64,000 bases of DNA. It comes from Malacoplasma penetrans HF-2. Lineage in GTDB: Bacteria; Bacillota_I; Bacilli_A; Mycoplasmatales; Mycoplasmoidaceae. A model generated the notes under the pieces. It did not search any database, was not told where the DNA came from, and was given only the letters and a program-made list of their open reading frames with translations. Where the stretch lies: contig NC_004432.1 in the NCBI RefSeq assembly GCF_000011225.1, positions 620,001 through 684,000 on the forward strand, in the 5' to 3' direction. Positions within the stretch are counted from its first letter, which is position 1, and each line of letters begins with the position of its first letter. Positions 1-10,181 of this stretch are shown here, one piece after another. The translations under genes and the position numbers were made by a program.

Positions 1-1421
1 TTAAACCAGTATTTGATGTTTTATTAAATAAGGTTATTATTGCAAATAATTTTGAACAAGCTTTAGAAATATCTAAATATACTTATCAACTTTATAAAAT
101 TGTTACTTTAGATGGACAAATTATTAATCCTCATGGGGTAATAACTGGAGGTTATACAAAACATCTTAGTGATTCATTAGTTTCAGTTGATAAAAAAATC
201 AAAGCAATTGAAAAAGAAATAGAAGAAAACAAAAAGACTTTAGCAACTAAAGAAAATAGAAAAGCAGAAGTTGAATTACAAATCATTGATCTAGATTCAA
301 AAGTTAGAGAAAGAAAAATTAATTTAGGGATTTACTTCTCTTCTGAAAAAACATTATCTGAAGAAATTGTTAAACTAAAAACTGAATATCAAAAATCTAC
401 TAAGAAAAACTTTGGTGATTCTGAAGCTAACCTTGCTAAAGATATTAAAGAAATTACAGATAGATTAAATAGCTTAAATAACTCAAAAGAAAAAGTAACT
501 TATGAATTAAATACTAATGAAAATACTAAAAGAGAACTTAAAAAAACTATTAATGATTTAGAAACTAATATTGATCAAAATAGAAAATTGTTAAATGAAA
601 GTACTGATGTAATTGTAGAACTTACTGAAACTGAAGTTAGAAGTAAATCAGTATTAGAAGTTAGCAAACAAAAGCTAAATGATACTTATAAAATGACAAT
701 TGAAAATGCAATTGAAAAATATAGTCAACCATTAGAAATTTCAGATCAAGCAGCAAGAAATAGAATTGAAAGACTTTCAAAAGAAATTGGGTATATCGGT
801 CCAATTAATATGGATGCTGTAAATGAGTTAAAAGAAAAGTCTGAAAGATATGAAAAAATGAGAAATGAAGAAATTGAAATTACTCAAGCAAAAGAAAATA
901 TCTTAGACACAATTAAAGAACTTGATCAAAAGGCTCATGAAGACTTTGAAAGAACAATTATTCAAATTAATGAAGAACTTCCAAAAACATTTAAATACTT
1001 ATTTGGAGGAGGATCTTGTTCAATCAATTTTACAGATCCAACAGATATTTTAACTTCTGGGATTGATATTAGAGCAAACCCACCAGGAAAACATGTTAAT
1101 TCATTATTTGCATTATCAGGTGGAGAAAAAACATTAGTTGCTCTTTCAGTGTTGTTCTCAATTCTAAAAGTAAGTTCATTCCCATTAGTAGTATTAGATG
1201 AGGCTGAATCTGCTTTAGACCCATCAAATGTTGAAAGATTTGGTGATATTATTTCAGCATATTCAAATGAAACACAATTTATTGTAATTACTCACCGTGA
1301 AGGAACAATGTTACGTTGTGATAAATTGTATGGAGCAACAATGCAACAACAAGGTGTTACAATTATGTTCCAATCAAAAGTTCAAGAAGCTAAAAAATAT
1401 GCTTCAGATGATCAAGAATAA
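1..1421 (+). CDS. smc: Chromosome partition protein SMC (5' end outside window)
   Basis: SMC ATPases fold into coiled-coil dimers that organise and segregate the chromosome. The visible part begins in the hinge (TLDGQIINPHGVITGG), continues through about 300 residues of Lys/Glu-rich coiled coil, and ends in the C-terminal ATPase head with the ABC signature LSGGEKTLVALS and the Walker B/D-loop LDEAESALDPSN. The frame is open from base 3 to the TAA at 1419-1421, so the protein is only truncated by the window edge. ftsY follows after 25 bp, suggesting a shared transcript. Confidence 0.97.
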   Translation, partial: KPVFDVLLNKVIIANNFEQALEISKYTYQLYKIVTLDGQIINPHGVITGGYTKHLSDSLVSVDKKIKAIEKEIEENKKTLATKENRKAEVELQIIDLDSKVRERKINLGIYFSSEKTLSEEIVKLKTEYQKSTKKNFGDSEANLAKDIKEITDRLNSLNNSKEKVTYELNTNENTKRELKKTINDLETNIDQNRKLLNESTDVIVELTETEVRSKSVLEVSKQKLNDTYKMTIENAIEKYSQPLEISDQAARNRIERLSKEIGYIGPINMDAVNELKEKSERYEKMRNEEIEITQAKENILDTIKELDQKAHEDFERTIIQINEELPKTFKYLFGGGSCSINFTDPTDILTSGIDIRANPPGKHVNSLFALSGGEKTLVALSVLFSILKVSSFPLVVLDEAESALDPSNVERFGDIISAYSNETQFIVITHREGTMLRCDKLYGATMQQQGVTIMFQSKVQEAKKYASDDQE

Positions 1422-1446
1422 TTTAAGTAGTTAATTGAGGTTTAAT

Positions 1447-2511
1447 ATGGCATTTGGTTTTTTTAAAAAAATTGTTAATAAATTAAAAGGTAAAAAAGAA
1501 GGTAGCTTAGAAGATCTATCAGCAAAAATTGAAGAAAAAAATATTGAAAAACAAGCTGAGATTTTAGAGGTACTTCCTGAAAAACAAAAGAAATTTGATG
1601 AAGGATTAAAAAAGTCTTCTTCTACACTTTCAAAAGCAATTACTGAAATTGTTAAGAAATTTAAAAAAGTTGATGAAGAGTTTTATGAAAACATTGAAGA
1701 ACTTTTAATATCTTATGATGTTGGAGTTTTAGCAACAAACAAAATTACTGATGCTATTAGAGAAGAAATAACTTTCCAAAATGTTGAAGACCCTGATTTA
1801 ATTAAAGAAATTATTGTTGATAAAATTTTTACTTATTACATTCAAGATACTGACACTAATACATTTTTAGATATTAAAAAAGATAGAACTAATATCTTAT
1901 TGATTATGGGTGTAAATGGTGTTGGTAAAACTACTTCAATTGCTAAGATTGCTAACCACTTTATTAAAAAAGATAAAAAGGTTTTATTAGTGGCAGGTGA
2001 TACTTTTAGAGCAGGAGCAGTTGAACAATTAAACATTTGATCTCAAAGATTAAAATGTGATATTGTTTTACCTGATAAAGAAGGACAAGATCCAGCTTCT
2101 GTAATTTTTACAGGAGTCAAAAAAGGAAAAGATGAAAATTATGATTTAGTAATTTGTGATACTTCTGGTAGATTACATAACAAAATAAACTTAATGAAAG
2201 AGTTGGAAAAAATTCACTCAGTTATTCATAAATTCGATGACACTGCCCCTCATGAAAACTTATTAGTTTTAGATGCAACATTAGGGCAATCTGGAATTAT
2301 GCAAGCTAAAGCATTTAAAGAGATTACAAATATTACAGGAATCATTTTGACTAAGATGGATGGTACATCAAAGGGTGGAATAGTATTATCAATTAAAGAC
2401 AACTTCAATATTCCTGTTAAATATATTGGTCTTGGCGAAAAACTAGAAGACTTATCGGCATTTGATTTAGAAAAGTTTGTTGATGGAATTACAAAGGAAT
2501 TAGTTATTTAA
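1447..2511 (+). CDS. ftsY: Signal recognition particle receptor FtsY
   Basis: FtsY is the membrane-associated SRP receptor GTPase that docks ribosome-SRP complexes at the translocon. The product is 354 aa: a charged A-domain of roughly 100 residues, then the NG domain with P-loop GVNGVGKTT (about 155-163), DTSGR (about 237) and [10 protein letters not shown] (about 301). One in-frame TGA (2038-2040) encodes Trp. ATG 1447 is chosen because GAGG (1437-1440) sits six bases upstream. ylxM starts 1 bp after the stop, implying translational coupling. Confidence 0.97.
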
Positions 2512-2512
2512 A

Positions 2513-2836
2513 ATGAAAGAATTAGATTTAAGTCAAATTAGTTTATTAATTGATTTCTATGGTAATTTATTAACTGATAAACAACTACAAAATTTAATAG
2601 ATTATTATTTTAATGATTTATCTTTATCTGAAATTGCTGCTAATAATAATGTGTCTAGAACTGCAATTCATGATAGTATTAAAAAATCTAAAAATGAATT
2701 AGAACAATTTGAAAACAAATTAAAATTTATTTATCGTTTCAATTTAAGAAAAGAGATATATAAACAAATCAAGGATAATAATTTACTAGACCAATTATTG
2801 GAAACAGAAGTAGAACAATTATGGAAGACAAAATAA
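2513..2836 (+). CDS. ylxM: YlxM/P13 family helix-turn-helix protein
   Basis: A 107-aa protein with a sigma-70 region-4-like helix-turn-helix (DYYFNDLSLSEIAANNNVSR, residues about 25-45). This is typical of YlxM, which is encoded beside SRP genes in Firmicutes and mollicutes and is thought to act with the SRP pathway. It starts 1 bp after ftsY and its 3' end overlaps the next gene by 16 bp, so ftsY, ylxM and the next ORF look like one operon. Confidence 0.9.
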   Translation: MKELDLSQISLLIDFYGNLLTDKQLQNLIDYYFNDLSLSEIAANNNVSRTAIHDSIKKSKNELEQFENKLKFIYRFNLRKEIYKQIKDNNLLDQLLETEVEQLWKTK

Positions 2837-3399
2837 ATGTAGTTTTTGAAGTTAGTAAACTGATAGTTAATAGTGATTTCAAAGAAAATATTAATTGACT
2901 TAAATTTATTTCTAAATTCATTTCTGAATCAAATAAGAATGTTAATTTTTATTTCTTATTAAATTTTAAAGAATCAGAATCTGAAGATAATTTTGAAATT
3001 AATTTTAATAAGAGTAAAGAAGAGATTTGTTCTTATTTAAAAAGTAATATTGATAACTTCAGTCTATATTCAATTAATTTTGGAGTTTTTGTTAACCCTG
3101 AAAATGTTGATAACAACAAAATAACATTTTTTGATTTTAAAAATAATCTTCAAATTGAATTATCTAACAATAATTCAATTTTCTTTTTTAGTTATTTTGA
3201 ATTAAGTGATTTTTTACATATCAATAACTTCTTTTCATATTTTTTAGATTTTGACAATACTGATGCAGATAAAAAGAAAATCAAAAGATTAGCTAAAGAA
3301 GTTAATGGAATTGTAGATGAAGATAATTTTGAATCTATTAATTTTCTAACTATTAACTATGAATTTTTAACTTTTATTGATAACTTTAAAAACAATTAG
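2821..3399 (+). CDS. Hypothetical protein, ylxM-coupled
   Basis: A 192-aa ORF with one TGA Trp codon, starting at ATG 2821 inside ylxM in another frame. It is acidic and rich in Asn, Phe and Ile, with no signal peptide or membrane span. Its middle (about residues 60-130) is predicted by eye to be beta-rich and its end helical. I do not recognise a family. The 16-bp overlap with ylxM shows it is translated from the ftsY-ylxM transcript. The reading frame is intact and its codon bias resembles its neighbours, so it is probably a real lineage-specific gene. Confidence 0.75.
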
Positions 3400-3605
3400 T
3401 TAATAACCTAAAAATGTAGTTATAAACAACTCTTTTTATTTTAAATTTAGCAAATTTTAAAAATCATTTTTAAATAAAAAAACATCTAAATGTCTATTTT
3501 TCTTGTTTTATGTGTTACTTTAAATATTATGATGAATTTAGAGAAATTAGTTGTTTCACTATTAAATTTTTGAAAAGCAGATTTTATAGTGGAAAGGTTT
3601 AAATT

Positions 3606-4421
3606 ATGGATAAAGAATCATTTGAAGAATTAAAAAATCATCCTGTTGGTAAAGAGTTATCTGAACTGTATAAACAAATTATTTGTTATTACACACATAT
3701 AAAAAAAGCGAAAAAGTGAATTAAGGAAAAAATTAATCCAATTTATGAAAAAGTAAAAAGCACAAAGATGGAACCTACTTATGAAGTTATACTTCATAAT
3801 GTGTACACTGTAATTAATGACAGTTTTAAATATAAGTTATTAGTAAGTTTGAGATCTTTTTTGGAGATTTTAAAATCAAATAAGGATAAATATAAGCACA
3901 AATTTAAAGAATATTTTTTGGATATGTTGAAAGAAGTTTCTAGCAAAAATGAAACTAAAAATTATTATTTAAATTCTTTGATTTATTGAAAAAAGTGTAC
4001 AGACACCAGTAAAAATGAAACAATAGATTTAGATAAAATTTCAGCTATATATTCAGAATTATCAAAAGCTGTTCATCCTAGTAGTGGAGAATTATTTGAA
4101 GTTTGAAATCCTGTTAAAAAATATATTGAAAATTTTGATAACTGAAATGTAAATATGGAAATAGATAAATTGTGTGATTTACTTTCTAAAAGAAATATTA
4201 TGTCTGAAAAAGTTTTAAATTGTGACATAAATGAAAAAGGTCTATACAATAATTTAATAGAGCAAAAATGAATTCCATTCAATGATTTAGATAGTACACA
4301 AAAACCTTTTGCTATCAAAAAATATTTGTATTGAACAAAAGAATCCAATTGTGAAACTTGTTACTTTGACTGATTTTTGAATCAAATATTAGATCAAATA
4401 ATTAAGAAATTTGAAATATAA
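3606..4421 (+). CDS. Hypothetical helical protein with HEPN-like motif
   Basis: A 271-aa protein, ATG 3606 preceded by GGAAAGG (3591-3597). It is soluble, helical and basic in its first third, with at least seven TGA Trp codons. The stretch YSELSKAVHPSSGELFEVW (about residues 145-163) resembles the helix with a conserved Ser/His-Pro seen in many HEPN-like and abortive-infection proteins. The usual Arg of the RxxxxH nuclease motif is not evident, so the resemblance is weak. It stands alone between the ftsY operon and an IS element, a typical place for an accessory gene. Confidence 0.7.
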
Positions 4422-4691
4422 ATATTATTATAAATAGTTTAAGAAATAATGATAAAAATCAAATAATTAATAAATATAATAGATTAAAAATTGTTAACAA
4501 AATAGTTACGCCAAAAATCAATTAAAATAATGTTATTTATGTTGGTTTAGTAAATGAATATAAACTTTTGTTAGTTTAATTGGAATAGCCGATGTTATTT
4601 TAAAAATGTTAAATTTAAATCTTTAGTTTATTAGAGATTAAGCAAATTATTGCTTTATATTATTTTTATCTAGCAATTTATTAAAATAAAA

Positions 4692-4719
4692 AAGAAGAAA
4701 CATTAATTTGTTTCTTCTT
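4692..4719. repeat. Target-site duplication of IS copy 1 (28 bp, palindromic)
   Basis: The 28 bases at 4692-4719 are repeated exactly at 5943-5970 on the other side of the IS. The duplicated sequence is itself a hairpin with 11-bp arms (AAGAAGAAACA / TGTTTCTTCTT). In the uninterrupted chromosome it would be a terminator-like stem followed by a T-rich run on the plus strand. Confidence 0.95.
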
Positions 4720-5942
4720 CCTTAATTGAAATATGAAGTGCAACATTAATGTTAGCATAAGAAATTCTGTTACCTCAAAAAAGGGAGCAGAATTTTTTTA
4801 TTTTATCAGTTTAAAGAATTCATACATTTTTTGTAGTACTGATCACTACTCATATAGTTAAACATTTTTCTAGGCATTCTATTAATTTTGTTTTGGAGAT
4901 TGTTTATTTCTGCATCACTTAACAAAGAAAAATCTGTACCTTTTTTATACACTCTTCTAATCAATCCATTAACATTTTCATTTGAACCCCTTTGATATGA
5001 AGCATAAGGTTCACAATAATAAACTTTACATTTTATTCAATAAGCTGCAATTCCTATTTTTGAGAATTCTATTCCATTATCTATTGTTATTGTCTTTACA
5101 TGTAAGTTGTTTTTATTAACTAAACTTTTTATTGCTGAGTTAATAGTGAAAGGATTTTTGTTCTCAACTTTAGTAATAAATGAATTTCTAGTTTTTCTTT
5201 CTACCATTACCAATAAATTGCTATAACCAGATTGTCTTTTTCCTATGACTAAGTCTAGTTCCCAATGACCAAACTCTTTTCTATTAAGTATGTGTTTTGG
5301 TCTCATTCAGAAGGGATGTACATACTTTTCATCAAATTTTGAGAACATTCCTTTTTTTCTTTTTCTACCTTTTATATAAGCAGTTCTTAGATTGTCTGAT
5401 CTTTTTTTAATTCATTTATTTGTTTGTATTCAGTTATAAATTTGTTTAGTGGAAGGAACTAAAACACATGGATAATTTTCTTTTATATAGTGTCTAGTTA
5501 ATTCCACACCATGTCATTTGCAATTGTATTTTTCTGCAAATAATTCTGAGAAAGTTTTGTATTTTTGTCATAGAAAAAAGTTTTTATGGTTTCTTCTTTC
5601 TATATATTTTTTCTGTGCCTTTTCAGCACTATATCCTTCAACATTATTGTTTCTTCTGATCTCTCTTAAAATTGTGGATCTATGTCTTTTTAATTCTGTT
5701 GCTATTTGGTTAATATTTTTCTTTTGAACAAAATACATATGTCCTATTATTTCTCTTTCACCATAAGACAAATGTCTGTATTTGTTAGTATCATTTAGAG
5801 TAATTGTAGTGTAAAACATAATTGGTGTTCCTTTGTGCGTTTATATGGGGGCACCTTTTTTTATCCCAATAAATAAAAAATTGAAATGTTAGGTGCTACA
5901 CAAATTATACTTTGCATGTTGCACTTCACATTTCAATCGGGG
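4720..5942 (-). mobile_element. IS30-family insertion sequence, copy 1 (1223 bp, IS1630-like)
   Basis: Ends are CCTTAATTGAAATATGAAGT on the left and, read inward from the right, CCCCGATTGAAATGTGAAGT. They form imperfect inverted repeats of about 27 bp. One transposase gene fills the element on the minus strand. Two further copies of exactly the same length lie at 57112-58334 and 61455-62677. Insertion duplicated a 28-bp hairpin (4692-4719 and 5943-5970). Targeting and duplicating inverted repeats of variable length is the published behaviour of IS1630 from Mycoplasma fermentans. Confidence 0.95.
4803..5819 (-). CDS. IS30-family transposase, copy 1
   Basis: A 338-aa DDE transposase. The N-terminal part carries the IS30 helix-turn-helix (SYGEREIIGHMY, then INQIATELKRHRSTILREIR, residues about 18-55). 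The catalytic core shows HWELDLVIG, TIDNGIEF and SNENVNGLIRR, giving the D, D and E of the triad. The frame is intact, with several TGA Trp codons. ATG 5819 follows AAAGGA. Against the other two copies it has a local cluster of changes near residues 158-172 (HPFW instead of FPIW), including a TGA in place of TGG. Probably functional. Confidence 0.95.
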
Positions 5943-5953
5943 AAGAAGAAACA

Positions 5954-6835
5954 TTAATTTGTTTCTTCTTTTAATTTTTTAATGTATTCTTGGTCATCTT
6001 CAGCAAAGTTAGTTGGTTTGTTAAGTTCATCACTATAAGCTAACTGATCCATTGGAGATGACATTTTATTATGATTAATTGGTGGTAATTCTTTTTCTAA
6101 TTCATAATAAATTGGTTTTGGTTTCTTTTTAGATTTTTTGTCTTTAGCTTGAGGAACTTCTTCTTCATTTTCTCCTTCAAAAACATTTGCTAAAACCTGG
6201 TCATCTGAATTTCTAAAATCTTTATGTTTATCTTCAATATCTTTTAAATTTTCTCTTTCTTTTAAATAAACAAATTCATCTTCATCAATTACATTGTTTT
6301 CTAAAAGGTAGGTAAAGTATTGTAGTTTTGCTGTAGGGTCATATGAGTTAAATTCTTCTTCGGAAATTAAATCAACCATAAACTCATTTGGATTGCTTCT
6401 TTCAAAATATTTAATTTCTTTACTTACTTGTAAAGATAAATAATTTAAGAATATAAATGGTAATAGAAATGCAGATGCTACTGCTAATAAAGAATAATCA
6501 TAATATAAATTTTCTTTATCATAGTTTTTTAATTTTACAGATTCATAGATTGCGTATCCTGCAAATATCTCACCAACAACAAAAGATAATATTCCTCCAA
6601 TTACTCATAACCCATAAGAACAATAAGTCATAATTGCAGCAATTGTTTGTTTGGTTTGTAAAGCTGTTGAGCTAAAATCTGTAGTACTTGAAATATTAAA
6701 AACTGAGTTTACTACAAATGGTGTAGCAAAGAAAGTAATAATACCAATAATAATTAAAAATATTCCAGCAATTCAAAACCTTCATGCTTTCTTTGAAAGC
6801 TTATACATTGTTTTTAAAATTTTATGTCTATTCAT
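5954..6835 (-). CDS. Conserved membrane protein with acidic cytoplasmic tail
   Basis: A 293-aa protein, ATG at 6835. By hydropathy there are three to four membrane spans in the first half: about 14-37 (FWIAGIFLIIIGIITFF), 60-90 (two close segments around YGLWVIGGILSFVVGEIFAG) and 100-120 (LLAVASAFLLPFIFLNYLSL). A hydrophilic Lys/Glu-rich tail of about 150 residues follows. I do not recognise the family. The last six codons and the stop lie inside the duplicated target of IS copy 1, so the insertion left the protein intact. No clear Shine-Dalgarno sequence. Confidence 0.8.
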
Positions 6836-6919
6836 ATTTAATAATTAGTTAATGCTCTAACAAAAATTATAATCTAAAAATAGTAATCTAAGATATTTTA
6901 AAAAAATTTAACTAGAATA

Positions 6920-6946
6920 TTAGCACTTTGATATAAAGAGTGCTAA
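6920..6946. promoter_or_regulatory. CIRCE element (HrcA operator)
   Basis: TTAGCACTT, a 9-base spacer and GAGTGCTAA match the CIRCE consensus TTAGCACTC-N9-GAGTGCTAA with one mismatch in the left arm. HrcA binds this to repress heat-shock genes. It lies 30 bp upstream of the ATG at 6977, the usual position for control of that gene. Confidence 0.95.
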
Positions 6947-6976
6947 AATATATTTGTAAATCATTTGGAGGATAAT

Positions 6977-7510
6977 ATGGAAAACAAAATTAACAAAATG
7001 AATAAATATAGAAATATTCATGAATTAGAAGTCCAAAAAGAGTTATTAAAAAGACAATTAAATAATTTACTTTTTGAAAAGTCAGAATTATCAAATGAAG
7101 ATCTTTTAAAAATTAATGAACATAAAAAAACTATTAATGAAATAGAAAATAAAATTCAATTAACCAAAAAGGAAATTGAAGAATTAGATAGAAATAATAA
7201 GTTTGAATGCTCATATTCTGTGGTTACAGAAAATGGGAAGACAATTGAAACTTATAAGGTCAATGGCCAAGATGTTTCAAAAACTGAATATATTAAAGCT
7301 ATCAAAGAAAACAATTTATCAAATAGAAAATATCTAGAAGGTTTTTTCAATAAATTAAATTCTAATTTTTTAGATAATGCTTTCTTTAGGGAAGGGTTAC
7401 CATTTGAAAAAAGGTCAGATAAAAAATTACCTCATAGAAAAGAATGTAGTTGTCATGATGAAGAAAAAACAACAGATTTAACATCAAGCTTATTTGAGTT
7501 CTTTTTCTAA
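6977..7510 (+). CDS. CIRCE-controlled protein of unknown function
   Basis: A 177-aa protein with a good Shine-Dalgarno sequence (TTTGGAGG, 6964-6971) before ATG 6977. Residues about 10-75 form a Lys/Glu-rich coiled coil. The middle (CSYSVVTENGKTIETYKVNG) looks like a short beta hairpin, and the C-terminal part carries HRKECSCHDEE, a possible metal-binding His/Cys cluster, before a hydrophobic end. It matches no heat-shock family I recognise: there is no J-domain, alpha-crystallin or Clp motif. The CIRCE upstream makes it a probable HrcA-regulon member, perhaps a chaperone cofactor. A terminator follows. Confidence 0.85.
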   Translation: MENKINKMNKYRNIHELEVQKELLKRQLNNLLFEKSELSNEDLLKINEHKKTINEIENKIQLTKKEIEELDRNNKFECSYSVVTENGKTIETYKVNGQDVSKTEYIKAIKENNLSNRKYLEGFFNKLNSNFLDNAFFREGLPFEKRSDKKLPHRKECSCHDEEKTTDLTSSLFEFFF

Positions 7511-7530
7511 AATATATTTCTCATTAAATT

Positions 7531-7560
7531 AAAAGTGTTAGTAATCAACTAACACTTTTT
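7531..7560 (+). terminator. Rho-independent terminator
   Basis: An 11-bp stem (AAAAGTGTTAG / CTAACACTTTT) with a 7-base loop and a T run, 20 bp after the CIRCE-controlled gene. Confidence 0.9.
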
Positions 7561-7639
7561 ATTTCTTGTTGTTATCAAATAATATTAAAAATGTATTATA
7601 ACTAAACCCGAAGATTTTTATTTAATAGTGAAAGCAAAT

Positions 7640-8464
7640 ATGAAAATAGTTAAAGACATAAAAGAAGTTGATATTAATCAAGTTAAACAATTATATGATG
7701 AAGCATTTAATGATGAAATTGAATATAGAGAAGAATTAATTAATAATTACTTAAAGAATTCAAAGTTTTATGGTGTTGTTGATAAAGATCAATTAGTTAT
7801 GATTACTTTTTTTACACCTAAAAGAATCTATTACAAAAATCAAAAACATGAAGCTTTTTTAATATTTGCAGTAGCAGTAAAAAAAGAATATCAAAATAAA
7901 AAAATAATGTCTAAATACTTATCTAAATTTATTGATGAAATGAAATTATTTACTGACTTTATTTTTATCCAATCTCATAATTGAGATATATACAAACATT
8001 TTGATTTTGTAGAATGTACAAAATTTTCTAAATGAATTTTAAGAAAAGATCAATTTTTAAAATTTGATAACATCAATGAAAAGACAAACTATGAAAACAT
8101 CAATAAAATTAATATTCAATTTTTAAGAGATAACAACATTGATAACTTTGTATATAAAACTGAAAAGGAAAATAAAAAATACTTAAAACTGTATTTGAAA
8201 TGTGGTTACCAAATAATAATGTCTAATCGTTCTTATTTGATATATGACCCTAAAATTAAAGAAATAGAAAAATATGCTTTTTTTGATCAAAGAGATTTTA
8301 TTAAGTTAATTTCTTCTTTACCTTATGAAACAACAATTAATTCTTATATAAACCTAGATAAAAGATTTTTTGTTTTAAAAGAAGAAAGTCAAATTAAAAC
8401 AAAGATTTGCAAAACAAAATCTTTTGATAAAAATGAGCCAATTTATTTTTTAGATAATTGATAA
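7640..8464 (+). CDS. GNAT-family N-acetyltransferase-like protein
   Basis: 274 aa from ATG 7640; an in-frame GTG at 7628 is an alternative start. The first 150 residues have the GNAT layout: an N-terminal helix (VKQLYDEAF), central strands (HEAFLIFAVAVKKEYQNKKI, where the A-motif Q/RxxGxG/A is degenerate), then IQSHNWDIYKHFDFVEC as motif B. The remaining ~120 residues (KYLKLYLKCGYQIIMSNRSY onward) resemble the second half of Eis-like mollicute acetyltransferases. Substrate unknown. Four in-frame TGA codons. Stands alone between two terminated units. Confidence 0.75.
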
Positions 8465-8587
8465 ATAAGTTTATTTTAGTTTTAATACATATTAAAACAT
8501 TTTTAAGTTATTATGAAATGCTTTAACCTTATAATATATTCTGTTGATATTATTAAAACATTTTGATAGCAATTTTATAGGAGATTT

Positions 8588-8818
8588 ATGAGCAATAACA
8601 GAGAAACTGTAAGTAGTAATAGTTGAGTTGTAACATTACTTTTTGTAATTTTTTTAGGAGTATTTGGGATTCACAGATTCTATGTAGGTAAAATTGGAAC
8701 TGGTGTTTTATTTTTACTTACAGGTGGAATTTTAGGAATAGGTTGAATAGTTGATTTAATTACAATTGTAATTGGTGGTTTCCGTGATAAATCAGGATTA
8801 CGTGTAAAACCATTGTAA
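8588..8818 (+). CDS. TM2 domain-containing protein
   Basis: A 76-aa membrane protein with the TM2 pattern: a first span ([20 protein letters not shown]) containing the GxxGxHRFYxG turn, then a second span ([20 protein letters not shown]). AGGAG sits just before ATG 8588. TM2 proteins are widespread but of unknown function. Monocistronic with its own terminator. Confidence 0.92.
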
Positions 8819-8850
8819 AACCATAGTTATCAAATTTATAAACTTAAAAA

Positions 8851-8881
8851 AATATCTAATAGAAATATTAGATATTTTTTT
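8851..8881 (+). terminator. Rho-independent terminator
   Basis: Perfect 11-bp stem (AATATCTAATA / TATTAGATATT) with a GAAA loop and a T run. It ends the TM2 gene and faces the minus-strand restriction gene. Confidence 0.9.
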
Positions 8882-8887
8882 AATAAT

Positions 8888-10180
8888 CTAGTGTTTAGTT
8901 TTATCATTCATTCTCTCTTGATAAGATTTCTTTAAGTATAATTTTCTTTCTGGTTTAAGTCACTCTTGTTTAATATTGGGAACTTCATATCTCCTGTTGT
9001 CTGAAAGGTAATAACAATTACCTTCTTCATTAAAATAAATGTATTTTAAATCATAAGCTTTATGTGTGTTTGGAGATAGTAACAAACAATTATTAGGGTC
9101 AGCTATTTCTCACATTGTTTTTTCACTTTGTTTGGATAATTTTACAGGAACAATATGGGCAACTTCATAACAAAAGAAACTATCTTTTTCACATGAGTTT
9201 ATAATATTATTTTTGTTTTCAATCCCTTTATTTTTTGGTAAATCTATTATCTCTTTAAGTTCAATATTTAAAAGAGCTTTTTGATATTTTCTAAGAGAAT
9301 TTTCTAATTTATTTAAGTTCTCTTTTAAATCTCTTTCTTCCAAATCCTGAGATTTATAATTGTTAATCAATTCAGTTATTTCTTCTTTTATTTTGTCACT
9401 TTTAACCTTGCTATTATTACTAAAAATTTGCTTTTCTAATTTACTGTTAAAAACTTGCAATTCTTCAAAGGTTAAAATATTTAAATCAAAATCATTGTTT
9501 AGTAAATAATATTTTGTGTAATTGTAATCATCTAACAATTCTTTAGCTTTTGGATTTAATTCTAAATAATCTAGTAAAGAAATTAATTCAATGTTCTTTA
9601 CAGAATTAATATGGATATTTTTGTTAATTTTATAGATTTCATTTCTATTGAAAGGATTAGTGAAATTGTACCCATTAAAGTTTTTAAATGATTGATCACA
9701 CGATTTTGGATAATAGATAATTTCATTTGATGCTCTGTTATTTTGTTCTGCACCTGATGGATTAGAACCTGTAAAAAATGAAATTGAGTCTTTTACTTTA
9801 TTAGCTGACAATAAGCAATTATTAATTTTATTAATAATGTTTTGATCTTCAATCTTTAATCTGTTTGTTTCTTTATTTTCTTTTGAAATTTTATTTTTAT
9901 CTAAACCTTTAGATGCCTGATATTCTTCTAATATTCCATGTCTAATTTTCTTAAATGATTCAGAATTCTTTTTATAGTATTTTGTGGGTTTAATCATTTC
10001 TTTATCAGTTGGTCTAAATTCAACTTCAGATACTTGGATAAACTGTTTAATAATTTTATAATCTAAATCTTTGTCATAAATATAATATGCAGTGCCACTA
10101 ATTTTACATCCATTAGAGCTTTTGTTTAAAACAGCTTTAGTTACAAAAGGAATAGAAAAACCGTAAAACTTTTTATCCAT
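8888..10180 (-). CDS. HNH-family type II restriction endonuclease
   Basis: A 430-aa protein beginning 1 bp after the methylase stop; GAGG six bases before ATG 10180 supports this start. The C-terminal part holds an HNH-type core: AHIVPV (about 343), NNCLLLSPNTHKAYD (about 361-375). The preceding 300 residues are helical and unlike anything I recognise, and are probably the recognition and dimerisation region. A nuclease tightly coupled downstream of a C5 methylase indicates a type II R-M system protecting against foreign DNA. The recognition sequence cannot be read from the protein. No frameshift is seen. Confidence 0.85.
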
Positions 10181-10181
10181 T

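Noticed and set aside
2041-2193. Apparent breaks in ftsY, nrdD, pdhA-D, the ATPases and others
   Set aside because: All breaks are TGA codons, which encode Trp in this genome; the frames continue with conserved motifs on both sides.
4422-4691. Possible RNA gene between the HEPN-like gene and IS copy 1
   Set aside because: AT-rich with no tRNA-like arms, no clear promoter-terminator pair and no stable hairpin except the IS target.
5518-5727. Plus-strand frames opposite the transposases (also 57327-57536 and 62253-62462)
   Set aside because: Identical shadow in all three IS copies, opposite the helix-turn-helix of the transposase.
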